The notes under the pieces are model-generated. The model saw nothing but the letters and a program-made list of their open reading frames with translations, did not search any database and was not told where the DNA came from. Below, piece by piece: positions 10,422 to 22,001 of a stretch of DNA of 64,000 nt (its first letter is position 1; the number at the start of each line of letters is the position of its first letter). The translations under genes were made by a program, and so were the position numbers. The DNA comes from Isoetes taiwanensis (lineage: Eukaryota > Streptophyta > Lycopodiopsida > Isoetales > Isoetaceae). The DNA is taken from assembly GCA_021234155.1 (NCBI GenBank), contig JAJEKV010000013.1, forward strand, positions 14,857,877 through 14,921,876, in the 5' to 3' direction.

Positions 10422-13400
10422 ATGCATGAGTGGAACGGAGCAGAGATTCCTGCTGTTATTTTGGCATTAGTGGTTGTTTTTCTTGTGAGCGTTGGGAGCT
10501 TGGTGCATTTGGCGAGAACAAGGGCAGCGAGAAGAGTTGAGATACTTCAGATTCAGAGGTTATTGGCAGAGGAAGAACGATTAGTCGCAGAAGCAGAGGC
10601 AGAAGGATACGCAAACTCGGTCATTGGAAATCGTCGTTTGTGCAGCCTGTGTCAAGCTACAACAAATACACGATGTTCCAGATGCAAACGTGTTTACTAC
10701 TGGTAATATGCTCATTTCTTATATTATTAATGAAGTTAGATCATTCACTAAAGTTGGCATATGAAGACCATAGCCCTTAATGCTAACACGAAGTTATCAA
10801 TATGTTTATACCATGTTGGATCTTACAATAAAAGCTTGTATTCTCACACATCTGCCAATACTATAAAATATCTAACTGCATCCTCCAGACCTGGCAGTTT
10901 GGAAACATTAAAGCATAGATAGGAGAGGTAGAACTGTTCATGTGTTGTTGGATGGTCTGTTTAAGGATTTCCCTGAAGACTTTATATTTACACTTCCATT
11001 AAGAGCCCATGGAATAAATGGAAAGACAGCAACAAACAGATGAAAGATAGAGACCATGTGAAGCAAACTATCTCATGTTAGTCATGAATGGTAGAGTCTC
11101 TATGCCTTTATATCCTTGAAACCTTGAATTTCGTTCAGCTGAAAACTACATGCTATGTGCTAAGGTCTAAGTCTGCATGTTACAGTTCAAGGTCCTGCCA
11201 AGTATTACATTGGAAACAGGGCCACAAAGATGAATGCCAAATACAAGAAAAGGACTATGAGATGAGCGACGGACAGAATGATGAAATGAAACCACAAAAA
11301 GACGTGGAAGTTGAACAACCACAAAAAGAAGTGGAAGTCGAACATGTGGCGAGAGATCAGAATGAAGAGACGGTAAAGGAAGAAATTGAAAATGCGCCAA
11401 GAATGACATCTAATGTGCACCAAAATGAAGACACAACCTATCTCCACACCAACATGCATCTCCAAGACAATGCACACCTTAGCAACAGACATTTTCAAGG
11501 CAATGGCAGCAATGTCAGAAACAAAGCAGTGTTGGAACAACATACCAGAACAACACTTAATGAGCATTCAAGAGTGCAGCATGCAGGGATATCTTCAAAG
11601 CACAAGACAGAAGTCTTACAAGGTATGCCACCAAATTTAAGATTTTTCTGACTTGGCCATCAAGTGCGATAATGGTTTCTTCGCTGGCAGATTCTTTATC
11701 CTTATGAAGATTTCAAGCAGTTTTATTCATGGGATGAACTCGAATATCCCTGTGGACTGATCAATGGTGGAAATAGGTTAGTTCTTGTATATTTTGTATT
11801 CGTTTATTTCCAGGGGTCATGATATGTGTTTGCTACACAAATGGCATTGGAGGGTTTCTTGAGGCTCTTCACCTGACCCTTTACTTTGATATTGCAGCTG
11901 CTTTGCAAATGTTGTCTTGCAGTGTCTTACATACACGAGGCCACTTGCAGCATACCTGCTCGATGGGTCCCACAGACAAGAGTGTAAGCAGTAATATAGC
12001 AAGCTCTGTTGGGTATAAAAAGGATTAACATTCTGCTTCTTATTAATTATAGGCCAAAGAGAGGATTGGTGTTTCATGTGCGAATTGAATTACCATGTAC
12101 ATAGTGTGTGCGCGTCAAAGGATCCATTCTCTCCAGTAAGGATTTTGTCCAGAATGAAAAATATTGGGAGTCATCTTGGCTATGGAATGCAGGAAGATGC
12201 ACATGAATTTATGAGGTATAATGAAGTAATATGCTTCTTTGTGGTTAGGTTTAAATGTAGAAAACAGTCAATTTTTTTTTGTAGTGAGATGCTTAATACT
12301 CTGTTGTTTGCCCTGTTTGTTTAGGCTTGCTGTAAGTTTGATGCAGAAGATATGTCTCGATGAAGCCGGGGGGGAGAAATTATTAGACCATCGTTCACAG
12401 GAGACAACTTTTATCCAGTATGTCTTTGGGGGGCGTCTTCAGTCTCAGGCATGCCATAATAGTATTTGGGATTGTTGTTGTTCATTGTTAATGGTGAACA
12501 TAATCAGTGATGTTGGTTACTTTGTGCAGGTCTCCTGCTTGCAATGCCACCAGAAATCCAAACGTTACGAGAACATGATGGATTTGACCGTGGAAATTGA
12601 AGGTGCTGAATCTCTGGAAGATGCCCTTGCACAATTCACTGCGCCCGAGTTGCTGGATGGTGAAAACAGATATAAGTGTGATCGGTGAGTAAAAAGAGTA
12701 ATAATTCCCATTCCATCCGAGGATGATGGTCATGATTTGAGGTCCATATTCTATTCCATCAGGTGCAATGAGTATGTGAATGCTGAAAAACGGTTGACAT
12801 TATATGAAGCTCCAAATATCTTGACAATAGCTTTGAAGCGATTCCAGGTCTTGAATTTTTAAGATCTCTACTAGCACTTCTTGGTTTTCCTTTCTTCTAT
12901 TTTGACACTGTGTTTGTGATTGGCAGTCCGGTAAGTTTGGAAAACTCAATAAGAATGTGTCATTTCCTGAAACATTGGACCTATATCAGTTCATGAGCAG
13001 GGAGGTGGACAGGCCACCTTCTTATAAGCTTTATGCTGTTATTGTACATGTTGACACGTCAAATGCTTCTTACTTTGGACATTACATTTGCTATGTCAAG
13101 GACAGGAATGGAATCTGGTACAAGATTGATGATAGTAAAGTAAGTTTTGATGTTTATGGATATGCTTGTTTGGTCAATAACAGTTAAGGTCTTGTGTCAG
13201 GTAAGAAGTGTTGAACGGAGTGTAGTTCTTTCAGAGAAGGCATACATGCTCTTCTACAGCAGGTGATTTGATTTGCACAAAGCTGCCAGCGTTTCTTTAT
13301 GGATTTCCCAAACTATTCTGTGTTTATTCATAAAGTGTCTTATTGTTTCGGCATGTAGGCCATATGCGCGGCCCCTGCTATTGTTAGATCAAGCTTCTAC

Positions 13401-14283
13401 TTCCTCAGCTTCTCAAACCAGTTATAGGGCTGCCAAGACGTCTTCATTGTCAAGAAGTTCTTCCAATCACATTTTCCATCCGGAGATGTCAAGGCTTGAT
13501 ACTCCTGAAAAATCTACAAATGGAATCCATTTCTTGAATACTACGCCTTCTCGGCCATTGCTTTGCTCTTGGACAGAGGCAAAATACACGCAATTCGTAA
13601 CTTTTACAGATGTTGATAAGATACTAGAAGAAAGTCCAGAGGAATACCATGGTATCTCAGATAGACCTAGTAATCCTCTGCCACAGTTGTACAATTCATC
13701 AGTTAAACATTTTGATGTCAATTATGGAAGCAGCGGAAACTTGGAAATAGTTCCATTGCGGCCAAAGAGGAGACTGGATTCTAGATTGTTACGGGATGAA
13801 CATAACTCACAAGACAAGTTAGTTTTTATCCTATCCTGTTTCTCCTTCTATCTTGTCTTTGCTTCCTCTTAACATATGTTTATAATTGACAGGGTTAGTT
13901 GTTCGGGAAAGTCTCTGAAGCAGCAGCATAATAGTCTAATTTTAAAAGATGCGTTCCAGGGCATGGATGAAATTTGTGGTCAGTCAAGTGGGTCATTACA
14001 TAATGGATTCTTACACGAAAGTTATTCCTTAGAGGATATGGATGTGTTTAGAAACAATGTTGTAGCCCATGAGGATCAGATCATGGATGTCCCTCCCTGG
14101 TTTTTAGAATCACCTAATGTCAAGACTCCTTTACGGAGAGTGAAATTTTCCGCCACACAAAATATAGGAGTTCCTGATAATGCTAATGCGCCGATAGACA
14201 ATATGCTATCTTGTAGAACTGTTGCTGATATAGCTTCCATTTCCGATGCATCGTCTAATCCTAAACGTGCTTCAACAAGTTGA
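10422..14283 (+). CDS. Ubiquitin-specific protease with N-terminal membrane segment and MYND zinc finger (UBP15-19 group)
   Basis: Cysteine protease that removes ubiquitin from proteins. Twelve exons fit: 10422-10702, 11186-11622, 11710-11776, 11898-11983, 12053-12215, 12325-12448, 12530-12684, 12763-12847, 12927-13139, 13201-13262, 13359-13817, 13893-14283. Together they give 840 residues. Order: a hydrophobic helix near residues 10-31; an acidic-basic linker; a MYND finger split by intron 1 ([16 protein letters not shown], then [18 protein letters not shown]); a repeat of QPQKxVEVE type; the catalytic box [12 protein letters not shown]; a QED box, [21 protein letters not shown] and CDRCNEY zinc ribbons; the His box FGHYICY and the WYKIDDS box. 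Cys, His and Asp of the triad are present. The tail after about residue 560 is Ser-rich and unconserved. Exon 3 start is uncertain: 11691 gives a better motif but a frame clash. Intron 6 starts with GC. The gene appears functional. Confidence 0.93.
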
Positions 14284-15300
14284 ACCATCGAGGAAGTTTT
14301 GAGCATCGAGATACTATTCCTTATATGTCCAAAGCACCGAAGATAAAGCTGACCCTCAATTTTGCTTCGTCATATGATTTTTGGCCCAGCTTCCAATGAT
14401 GAGTTAATTCCATCAGCAAGTATTATAATATCAGGTGCTTCAATGGCTCTCTGGTGCATCTTCAATTATGACAAGAAGCAGAAAGGCCCCATAATTTTTC
14501 AACTGGGGTTTGCATTTTTTGCTCTCAAGTGCCGGTTTACGATGTTTATAATCTTTATAAGCCTGACAATTATCAAAATGTTCTGGAGAGGGAAGCTTTT
14601 CTCTACACCAGTTTGTACTATACGTGAACGAACTAGAGTTCGCAATATCCTGTATATCATCAATCATTATCTGAAAAGGTATATTCCTAAACCACCTTAT
14701 GTGTATGATCCATGTCTTCCATATTTCTGTTTCAAAAGTACGTCTAAAAGGCATTATGACTTCAGGTATCTGAGAAAAGTTCGAAAGACGGTTCCAAATT
14801 CAAGGCAAAACATGAGGTTCTTATGGCATTTGGCTAATGTAAAATGTCATGCTTTATTTGGAACTGTTGTGACAAATGGCTTATCCCCCAAAATTGTTTA
14901 TGCCATCTGTCTCTTTGGAAACAGCCTTAACAATTTTCTTATGTAATTGGGGATATTTATAGAAAAATTATGGATAACATGGTATTTATTTGCTTGTCCC
15001 TGTCGTTGAAGCATGTAAAGAACTCTTGACGATTACACAAGTCTGCAGACTATATGTTCTATTGTACAAAATTCTGAGAGTCACGACTCGAGGACTGAAC
15101 AAACATGGCTAAACTGTGAAAATAGGTGAGACATTGAAACGTACTAAGATGTCTAGTTGTTTCAAGGTAAAAGGGTGCTCTTTTTCTACCCTCGTTTTTT
15201 TTTTGCCCTGTGTCCGTCTCTCTTTTGGTTACGTAAAGTATCGGTATGTATTAGAGAATTCCAATCTAGCCTGGATGCAACTTAAATTGGATTCTGCTCC
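14284..15300. other. Probable 3' flank of the protease gene; 194-residue ORF of doubtful meaning
   Basis: After the stop at 14283 an open frame runs from 14362 to 14946. It has one or two hydrophobic stretches and basic patches but no recognised family. A different frame over part of it also reads smoothly (VYNLYKPDNYQNVLEREA near 14535-14590), so decayed coding sequence cannot be excluded. I take this as mainly 3' UTR and flank. Confidence 0.3.
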
Positions 15301-15314
15301 GAAGTTTGGGTAAA

Positions 15315-15790
15315 AACTTTAGAATCAGGGTAGAAGCATCGGAATGAGAGATAGATAGTCAGAATCTAAGGTAAATCCACAAGAGCGCAAGGTAACTTCA
15401 AGAAGTGCCGCTCCTGCTAGTTCCATAGAAGAAACTTGGCCACATGGCGTTGGCCACATGGCATTGTACGATTGGCATGATAATGCAACCTAAGTTGCAT
15501 TTATGTAAAGTATCAAGAATGTTTGTTTTGCCCAGATTCTGAGCATGGAAAATGGCGACGCGCGGCACCGTGGAGGCATTTGACATGCCCAGAATCTGGG
15601 CAAAACAAACATTCTTGAAACTTGATAGCAACTTAGGTTGCATTCTGTGGCAGTAAGAATTTTGGAATCAGGGGTAAAAGCTTCAGAATCACAGGCAAAA
15701 ACTTAAGACTGAGAGGTAGAAGGCTGAATGTCAGGTAAATGCTCTAGAATGAGATGTAAATTTGACAGAATGTGATGTAAATTCGTCCGT
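15315..15790. repeat. Degenerate short tandem repeats around a hairpin
   Basis: Both sides of the inverted repeat (about 15315-15395 and 15655-15790) contain many imperfect copies of a ~20-bp motif of the form agaatcagggtaaaagctt. The hairpin appears to sit inside this low-grade array. Confidence 0.55.
15482..15644. repeat. Long inverted repeat (about 60-bp arms, 36-bp loop)
   Basis: The left arm 15482-15547 and right arm 15584-15644 are reverse complements apart from a few indels and mismatches. Each outer end is aatgcaacctaagttgc or its complement and the inner part is tgtttgttttgcccagattct. The loop 15548-15583 is GC-rich. A third, partial outer-end copy lies at about 15900-15922. This is either a hairpin-type MITE or a foldback transcript source. 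Confidence 0.85.
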
Positions 15791-16079
15791 GTTGAGCCAT
15801 CGAATTTGATCTATCGCTGTGGAGTCGTCGCTGTTGAGCTGGGTAGGAATTGAGGAAGAGAAAGTGTGCTACATGGCGCCGTATAATTGGCAAATAACAT
15901 AGAATGCAATCTAAGTTGCTATTACGTATTGGTTGAAAATACATTTACCTGAATGTAGTAATACTTTCACGTGCGATTTTGTATTTGTATCGTAATTGTG
16001 CAGTTACGTTGCTTTTTTTTTTGGCCGAGTCTTTGGAGTAGGGATGTCTCGACTGACCAACTCCAAATCAATTCGGACC

Positions 16080-16345
16080 AGGGTGGATTAGAGGTGCTGA
16101 TTGTTGCAAACCAAAAACTGGATGGAGCATCTTTGGGGTAGAGCATCTATGGGGTAGATTACGTGCAACAGGGCAAAAACTTGCCCAAAACATGGGCAAT
16201 AACCTCCGTATTGCGCAAGTTGGGCGGGTGATTCAGCGGGACAAATTTTTTTAATTGTAATTCCGCTTTGCAAAGGTATCACCAAATTCAGGGTAAGCTT
16301 ACCTTCAGTCGTAGTATTAGTATTGTTACCTCAGTTGTTCAAGGG
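16080..16345 (+). repeat. Duplicated ~260-bp block, copy 1
   Basis: Begins at gaggtgctgattgttgcaaa and runs through caaaggtatcacc to caagggtcttttgat. Copy 2 begins at about 16556 and, apart from an insertion, carries the same order of segments to about 17190. The two copies differ by roughly 15-20 percent. Confidence 0.8.
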
Positions 16346-16738
16346 TCTTTTGATAATCCTGGTCATCTGATCTCGGGAGTAAATATGGGTCATCTGATTC
16401 ACATTTTGACACACCATGACATACACTAAAGCGTTATCGCTGTCTACGCCTGTCCCTCGAGCACATTTTTGGCTGAGTTTTCTAAGTGGTGACATTTCGA
16501 CTGATTCCTCTAAATCAATTCATACCATTTCCATAATGGTGGGGAGGTGGATTTGAGGTGCTAGTCGTTGCAAACCAAAAATTGGATCGAGCGTCTCCGA
16601 CAGATCAGTTGCAATAGGGCAAAAGCTTGCCCAAAAATGGAAATAACCTCCTTACTGTGCAAGTTGGGTAGGTGAATCTGTGGGACAAATTGTTTTGATT
16701 GTGATTCCGCTAGAAAGGAATACCTTTGTGAAGGTATC

Positions 16739-17110
16739 CAAGAGAAATATTGGCTCTCGAAAGGGGGTTCGTTTCCAAAAAACGGTGAGTCGAATACACC
16801 TTGCATAATTATCATAGTTTATTATAATATGACAATAATTATTGTAATAACGCTGCGTGGTGCAGTTGGTTGGTTCGTTCGGTTTTCAACCTCCTTTGCG
16901 AGTTTGAACCGCCTTTTATTATTTTTTTACTTTTGAGGGGTATTCGACTCACACAATATTTTTTTGGGCGTATTCGACTTATTTAAATTTACATGCGAAT
17001 CTATCGTCGAATACCCCATTTTTGGTATTCGACTTGCAAAATAGAAGCCAATCTACGAGTCTAATACCCCCTTTGGAATCCAACCCATGTCGGGGAGCCA
17101 ATAAATGCGG
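16739..17110. mobile_element. 372-bp inverted-repeat element with 9-bp target-site duplication
   Basis: The insertion is flanked by gaaggtatc at 16730-16738 and again at 17111-17119. Copy 1 of the host repeat has that word once. Subterminal sequences match as imperfect inverted repeats: attggctc and ttccaaa at about 16749-16780 pair with their complements at about 17070-17102 (24 of 33 positions). A 9-bp duplication suggests a Mutator-like MITE. Several gtattcgac/gtcgaatac words recur inside in both orientations. The element carries a tRNA-like module and no protein-coding frame. Confidence 0.75.
16852..16925 (+). ncRNA. tRNA-like (SINE-head-like) module with Pol III boxes
   Basis: The segment has an A-box-like tggtgcagttgg at 16858-16869 and a B-box-like gagtttgaacc at 16900-16910, about 30 bases apart, followed by cctttta and a T run. 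The middle resembles a tRNA-Glu anticodon arm with ttc. Base pairing of the acceptor stem is poor, so it is not a working tRNA gene. A tRNA-derived SINE head or a captured tRNA pseudogene are the likely explanations. Confidence 0.55.
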
Positions 17111-17195
17111 GAAGGTATCACCACATTTAGAGTAAGCTTATCTTTAGCCATAGTATTATCATTGGTATCTCAGTCGTTCAAGGGTCTTTTGATGC

Positions 17196-17729
17196 TTAGT
17201 TATAAGAATAGTTTTCTTCTTTGTATAATGAGACTTGTAATAAGCACTTGCGTAAAGTGACACTTCCATGTATTTAGGCTTCCTAATGCTTGCTACTAGC
17301 CCACTCTAGAGTTGTTTCTATCTTGTGCTATCGAACCTCAGATCTTATTGAACATTTCAAGTCATCCCTCGCTACATGTTTTCTCAGCATTTTGAGATAG
17401 ATACGGAATTTTGCAATCTGACACTCAAAAGACATACATGTTCTTGCCGATCTTGAGAAGTAAAAGTTGGATAACCTGCAAATTGATGTTCTTCCAGTAG
17501 TTGATATAAAAAGACTGGCTAAGGAGGGAAAATTGTAACATGCTATGCAACTTCTGGATCAAATGGACGAGGGGCACAAAACTTACTTTGAGACATCTTG
17601 CAAGGATGCATGAATGAAAGCAATAAGCGAAGGAAAACATGTCCGTATGCACCTCCTCAAGAACATGTCAAAACCATAAGCAAAGCTCTTCCTTTGGAAT
17701 ACTCTTATCTAAATTATGTGAAATGTTGA
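17196..17729. other. Non-coding stretch
   Basis: I see no gene. The minus-strand frame at 17425-17652 has no recognisable family. Confidence 0.35.
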
Positions 17730-18240
17730 AGCATGGAGGATGTCCTTAAAGTATTTGAAACTACATGGACCATTCAGCGTGGACGTTTTTTAGATGCCTT
17801 CAATTTTTTTCTGGACATGGAGCTTGGTATTCTACCATTAGATAAAATAATTCTTGTCTCTATATTAGGTACTTGGTGTACTCATTTGCTGGAACATGGG
17901 AAACAAATACATGGAGTTTTAAAAGCTGGTTATGAATTCAATATGTTTGTTGGTACTTCCCTGCTTGATATGTACATAAAATATTGGTGTATAGATACTG
18001 CGTGGTATATATTTGTCAAAATGCCTATTCGAGATATTGTATTGTGGAATGCAATGACTGCTAAGTTGCAGCTATGTTCTTCTATTGCTTGATCAAATGC
18101 AACTAATCAAATGAGGTGACTTTTATTAGCATGTTGAGCAGATGCAATGGATTTCCCATAGAAAAAGACATATCGGTTCAATGATAACTGTATATGCTCA
18201 AGAAGGAGACCTTGATGAAGCAAAAACTCTTGCTATATTA
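17730..18240 (+). pseudogene. PPR protein fragment (PLS type), 5' piece
   Basis: The frame 17733-18092 reads as PPR repeats: HGKQIHGVLKAGYEFNMFVG, then SLLDMYIKYWCIDTA and MPIRDIVLWNAM. Further degraded repeat sequence follows (NEVTFISMLSRC near 18110, then MITVYAQEGDLDEAKTL near 18180-18230) in shifted frames. PPR proteins bind organelle RNA and guide editing or processing. This copy has stops and no organelle transit peptide. The piece at 22002-22500 may be the 3' end of the same ancestral gene. Confidence 0.7.
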
Positions 18241-21200
18241 GCGCATGAGGTTAGATAATTTAATTCGTGGTACTATTATCTTAACATATATAATTCTTAT
18301 GGGTAAGATGCCTTTGGCATATTCGGTTGATTCCCGCCACGTATTTCGGGGGGGGGGAGGGGGGGAGGAAGTAGGGGCTTCAAGAAAAAGAAAAAAAATG
18401 GAAAAAATGGCCACGTTCTACACCCTGTTCCTTCCGGAATTACAGTAGATCTTCGTGGATCCGATGCGCAAGCTAGGGCGACCGCTCACCGGCATCAACT
18501 TTGGAGCTCTTCTAATTTGGAGCAGGCTTGTCTATTCTGTTGTTACTTGGACTTTCATCTATAGGTAGGTTTTGCTCTTTAAATCTAAACCATTCTGCTC
18601 TTACGTCCTGTTCTGGCATCCTAAAGCCATGGGAGCTGGACGAGTAAGTGGCTATGGCCAGACTATTTCGTCTTATATTAAGGCGCTAGGTTTTGATCTT
18701 CCGGTGGAAGCTTTGCTTGGAAGCAAAGCCTGTGATTTCTATTCGATTCTTGGGCGCCTATAATCAATGGGACTGTTCTGCGCCCTGTTCTTTCCATGAC
18801 AGCTCCTCCTTCGCCTTGAAGAAAGGGCTGCCTTGATCTGCTGCTTAGTATTTTACAGGTGAGAATGAAGATGCTCTAGGGATCCGGCTAGCATAGGCTT
18901 CGATTTATGTTGGATATTTCCTGCTTGCCAGCTTTCTTGGCTAATTTTGGCTCTAGCAGAATCGCCAGCGGATTTGCGGGCAGCCTTAAAAAGCCCCGAA
19001 ATTGAACATATGGAAAATTTTCTCTTCTGATTTAAGGTTCTTTGGTTTAAATCTGGCACAGAACTCCGCTGGAGCGGATCAAACTCCGCAGGACTAGAAA
19101 GTCTTTTGTTAATTTTGATGGCATCTTGGAGCAATTCTCAATGCCTATTTCCAATCGACAATTTACTTATTGATTTCAAGGCATTGTTACAAAGTCGCTT
19201 CGGCAGTTATCTAAGATTAAAAATTCTCGACCTATATCTGGTGGTGCGTCTACTCATGTTTTCCAGGTGAGTTGTTTGATATATTCCTTATGAATGAGTT
19301 AACATCGTAACTTTGTTAACCCTCTTTGCAAATTCAAGTAAGATCTCTTCTGTAGGGCAATCCACATGAACTTAGTTGCAAACTTCCGATTTCAGGTCAA
19401 GCTAAAACATCTCGACAATCTTTGGCAGAAATCAAATTGTTTTCGTTGGGACAAGTCTGAGACTGACCACCACACAGTTTTCTTAGGTAAAGCTTATTTC
19501 TTATGTAAAATCTCTTTAGGTGATTCTTTATGGAGATCTTATTCTCTGGCAGTGTTACAATGCCAGTTTAGTGTCGATATCCTGATCACTTTACATACAT
19601 ATCAGTCCAAAGCCTATAAACATGAAGGAGTGGTTAAAATTCATCTTGGCTGCAACAGGTGCATACAACATCATCATTTACAATGTTAACGTAAACTTTG
19701 TTGTTTATGTATAATATGAGCTGATAAATGGTGAGCTGAAGTTTCATAAAATGGATTGTATGAAACCACGTACGGGCTTGACACTAGCTTCCCAAGTGTT
19801 TCCTCTTCAGAATAGTTTGTCCTTTTTGTAGTCATAGCCTGTAACCAAATTGAGAATGAGAATGATTTTTTATCGTCCACTTGAGGCCAATCGGCCTATG
19901 GGACCCATAAGGAGCGCAGCAAACTTATTACTGTCCGGGTTAAAAAACCCCCACCCCGAAGGGTAACCAAATTGAATGGGTCTAACTCAATGGTCTCGAC
20001 ATAATTCGGGGCACATTTGTAGCCCATTTATTATTTCTTGCTTTTTCTTTCGGCGCCCTCTTTTCTCTAATGTGCAATCTTCGTTGGGCCCCAATTTGTT
20101 ATCATTGTCATTTGCCAAGAACCATGCTCTTTTTGTTAGCATTATTTCCAGTATTCATCATTTTCCAAGTTTTATTTTGTCTGTTCTAAAGTGAGAGGGT
20201 TTCAGAGTGCATTTACAATTTGGACATTGTTTGGGATTTAATTTGATCTATTGGCATTCATGGTTTTCTAACTATAACTTCGATTTTGTTTTCAACTCTA
20301 GTGTCATGCTTGGCCATTTATTGTGTTGTTGGTCTTTTTACAGGTTGCAATGGCTACAAGATGCCGATAACATGGCAGAAGACATGTTTTTTTCAATTTG
20401 GAACATTGCAGACACATCCTTGTGTGTCGCATGAACAAATGACTGATGCAGCAAAGAGCACATATTTAGTTAATTGTAAGGGGTTACTTCTACGCATATT
20501 CATTTCTACATCAAATCTATCACCAGAGTTTGAAAGAGGTATTACCTATTATGTCAAAGCATTTTTCTTTTGAACATTTGGGTTTCTCTCATGCATATAA
20601 CGAACATCTTTTTCCAGAAAAAATTTTATTCAATATCAATAGTGATACTTGATCTCAAGAATAAAGCAAGATGTGATATCTCTGAAACCCACGGTGATGC
20701 TCAAGGCCCATTTTGAAGGTCCTTTGTTTTTGCATAAGAAGATGTGCAAATCTTTGGAGGAATTTCAATAGCTTGAGCAAGTCAGTGCGAATCCCATCTC
20801 TCAAAACTGAATTTTTATGTTGTTTTAATTGTCATATGTAGACTAAGTTGTGCCATAATATATGTTTGATTTTGTTCAATATTAGTTTATTTACCCAGAT
20901 TTCTCTTGCAGGTTGTTTGTGGTACACTAGCAAAGCCAGAATACCAATTAACTTTCTATATCCTATAGTAGAAGTTTCTTCTCTGGCAAAATCACTTGCC
21001 CTTTGATGGAACGCTCCAATTTTCCAAGACACATCTACATATTTGTGTGGTAAATGGCGGCACTCTAGCTAGACTATTAGTGTTTTGTTGTCTAAGTAAC
21101 ACATCATATTTATTGGCGTGCTGTCTAACACAATAGAATAGTATTGAGAGAAAAAAACAAGAGCCTTGCAAAATTGAGAAGGAGATGCCATCTTAATTGA

Positions 21201-21999
21201 TTTTAGAAAGCTAAAAACTATATTGTGCTTGTGCTATAGAGTTTTGTGGATATTGTGCTTGTGCTTTGCCACTTTGTAGCCTGAATTATTAAACCTAGAT
21301 ACTTCATTAGCTTTTTGAAATGGCTTCTAATGTGGTTTAAAGTAAATATGCCCTCATAAATTAGCAATAAATTTGCCGCAAATTAGAAGGCCCACAAAAA
21401 CCTAGAAAAAGCACAACCCAGACAAGACAAGTATTGTTGATAAAATGTGACTGCAGAAAACTCCTCTAATATTTCATTATAGTTGAGTTAAATATAGTTG
21501 CATTCAGAAGTTTTGCAAATGCTTCATGTTGTATTTGAGCATCTCATCGTTTTGATTCAAATAATAGACAAGGAATTTACGACAGTACATGCACAAATAC
21601 TGAGTATATTATTTTTGTTATGCATGCTTGCCTGTGCCTACTGAACATCCATCGCAATAATAGCTTAGTGGTCAAGCTATTGGTAATGGTTGACTCCATC
21701 GAATGCCCAAAACCCGCTGACTATCATCGGATGCAAAAATAAAATAAAATAAATGAAAAGAAGAGAGGAGGCAGAGAATAATGGGAATCCAAATGGTAGT
21801 CAGTTATAGCACCTATCTATCCTACGGGCGCAAAACAAATGGCAATAGTGCAGGTTCAATTCCTGCATGTTCTTTCGCATCTCAAGGATGTTCAAAATTG
21901 AGATCTATTCGACTTAGCACAAAACTTCTTTTTTGTGGGTTGGAGAAGGCCGCCTTGATAAATTTCTTGTATTTGTAAGCATTCTAGGGACTCGTCTTT
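18241..21999. other. Long stretch between PPR pieces, no firm gene
   Basis: Small frames exist (18572-18763, 19366-19689, 20286-20573), some with plausible splice sites, but none matches a family I know. There is a G-rich run at 18349-18367. A dispersed repeat lies at 19885-19965. If the two PPR pieces were once joined, this stretch is inserted DNA. Confidence 0.4.
19885..19965 (-). repeat. Dispersed ~80-bp repeat, inverted copy of 56428-56505
   Basis: Its reverse complement shares ttttttaacc, ggacagtaataa, gcgctc and gggtcccata in the same order as 56428-56505. The plus-strand partner lies just past a LINE 3' remnant, so this may be a fragment of that element's 3' end. Confidence 0.75.
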
Positions 22000-22001
22000 G
22001 A

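Larger units (their letters stand above)
16556..17195 (+). repeat. Duplicated ~260-bp block, copy 2, interrupted
   Basis: Homologous to 16080-16345, but split at gaaggtatc by a 372-bp insertion (16739-17110). Copy 1 shows the uninterrupted arrangement, which serves as an internal empty site. Confidence 0.8.

Noticed and set aside
11167..11567. Minus-strand ORFs opposite protease exon 2
   Set aside because: Shadows of a Glu/Lys-rich exon; the plus strand carries the MYND finger.
14362..14946. 194-residue ORF after the protease gene as a separate gene
   Set aside because: No family pattern, starts within 80 bases of the protease stop, and a different frame over the same bases also reads smoothly. 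More likely 3' UTR or decayed sequence.
16852..16925. Functional tRNA-Glu gene
   Set aside because: A and B boxes are present but acceptor and arm pairing is poor and it lies inside a mobile element.
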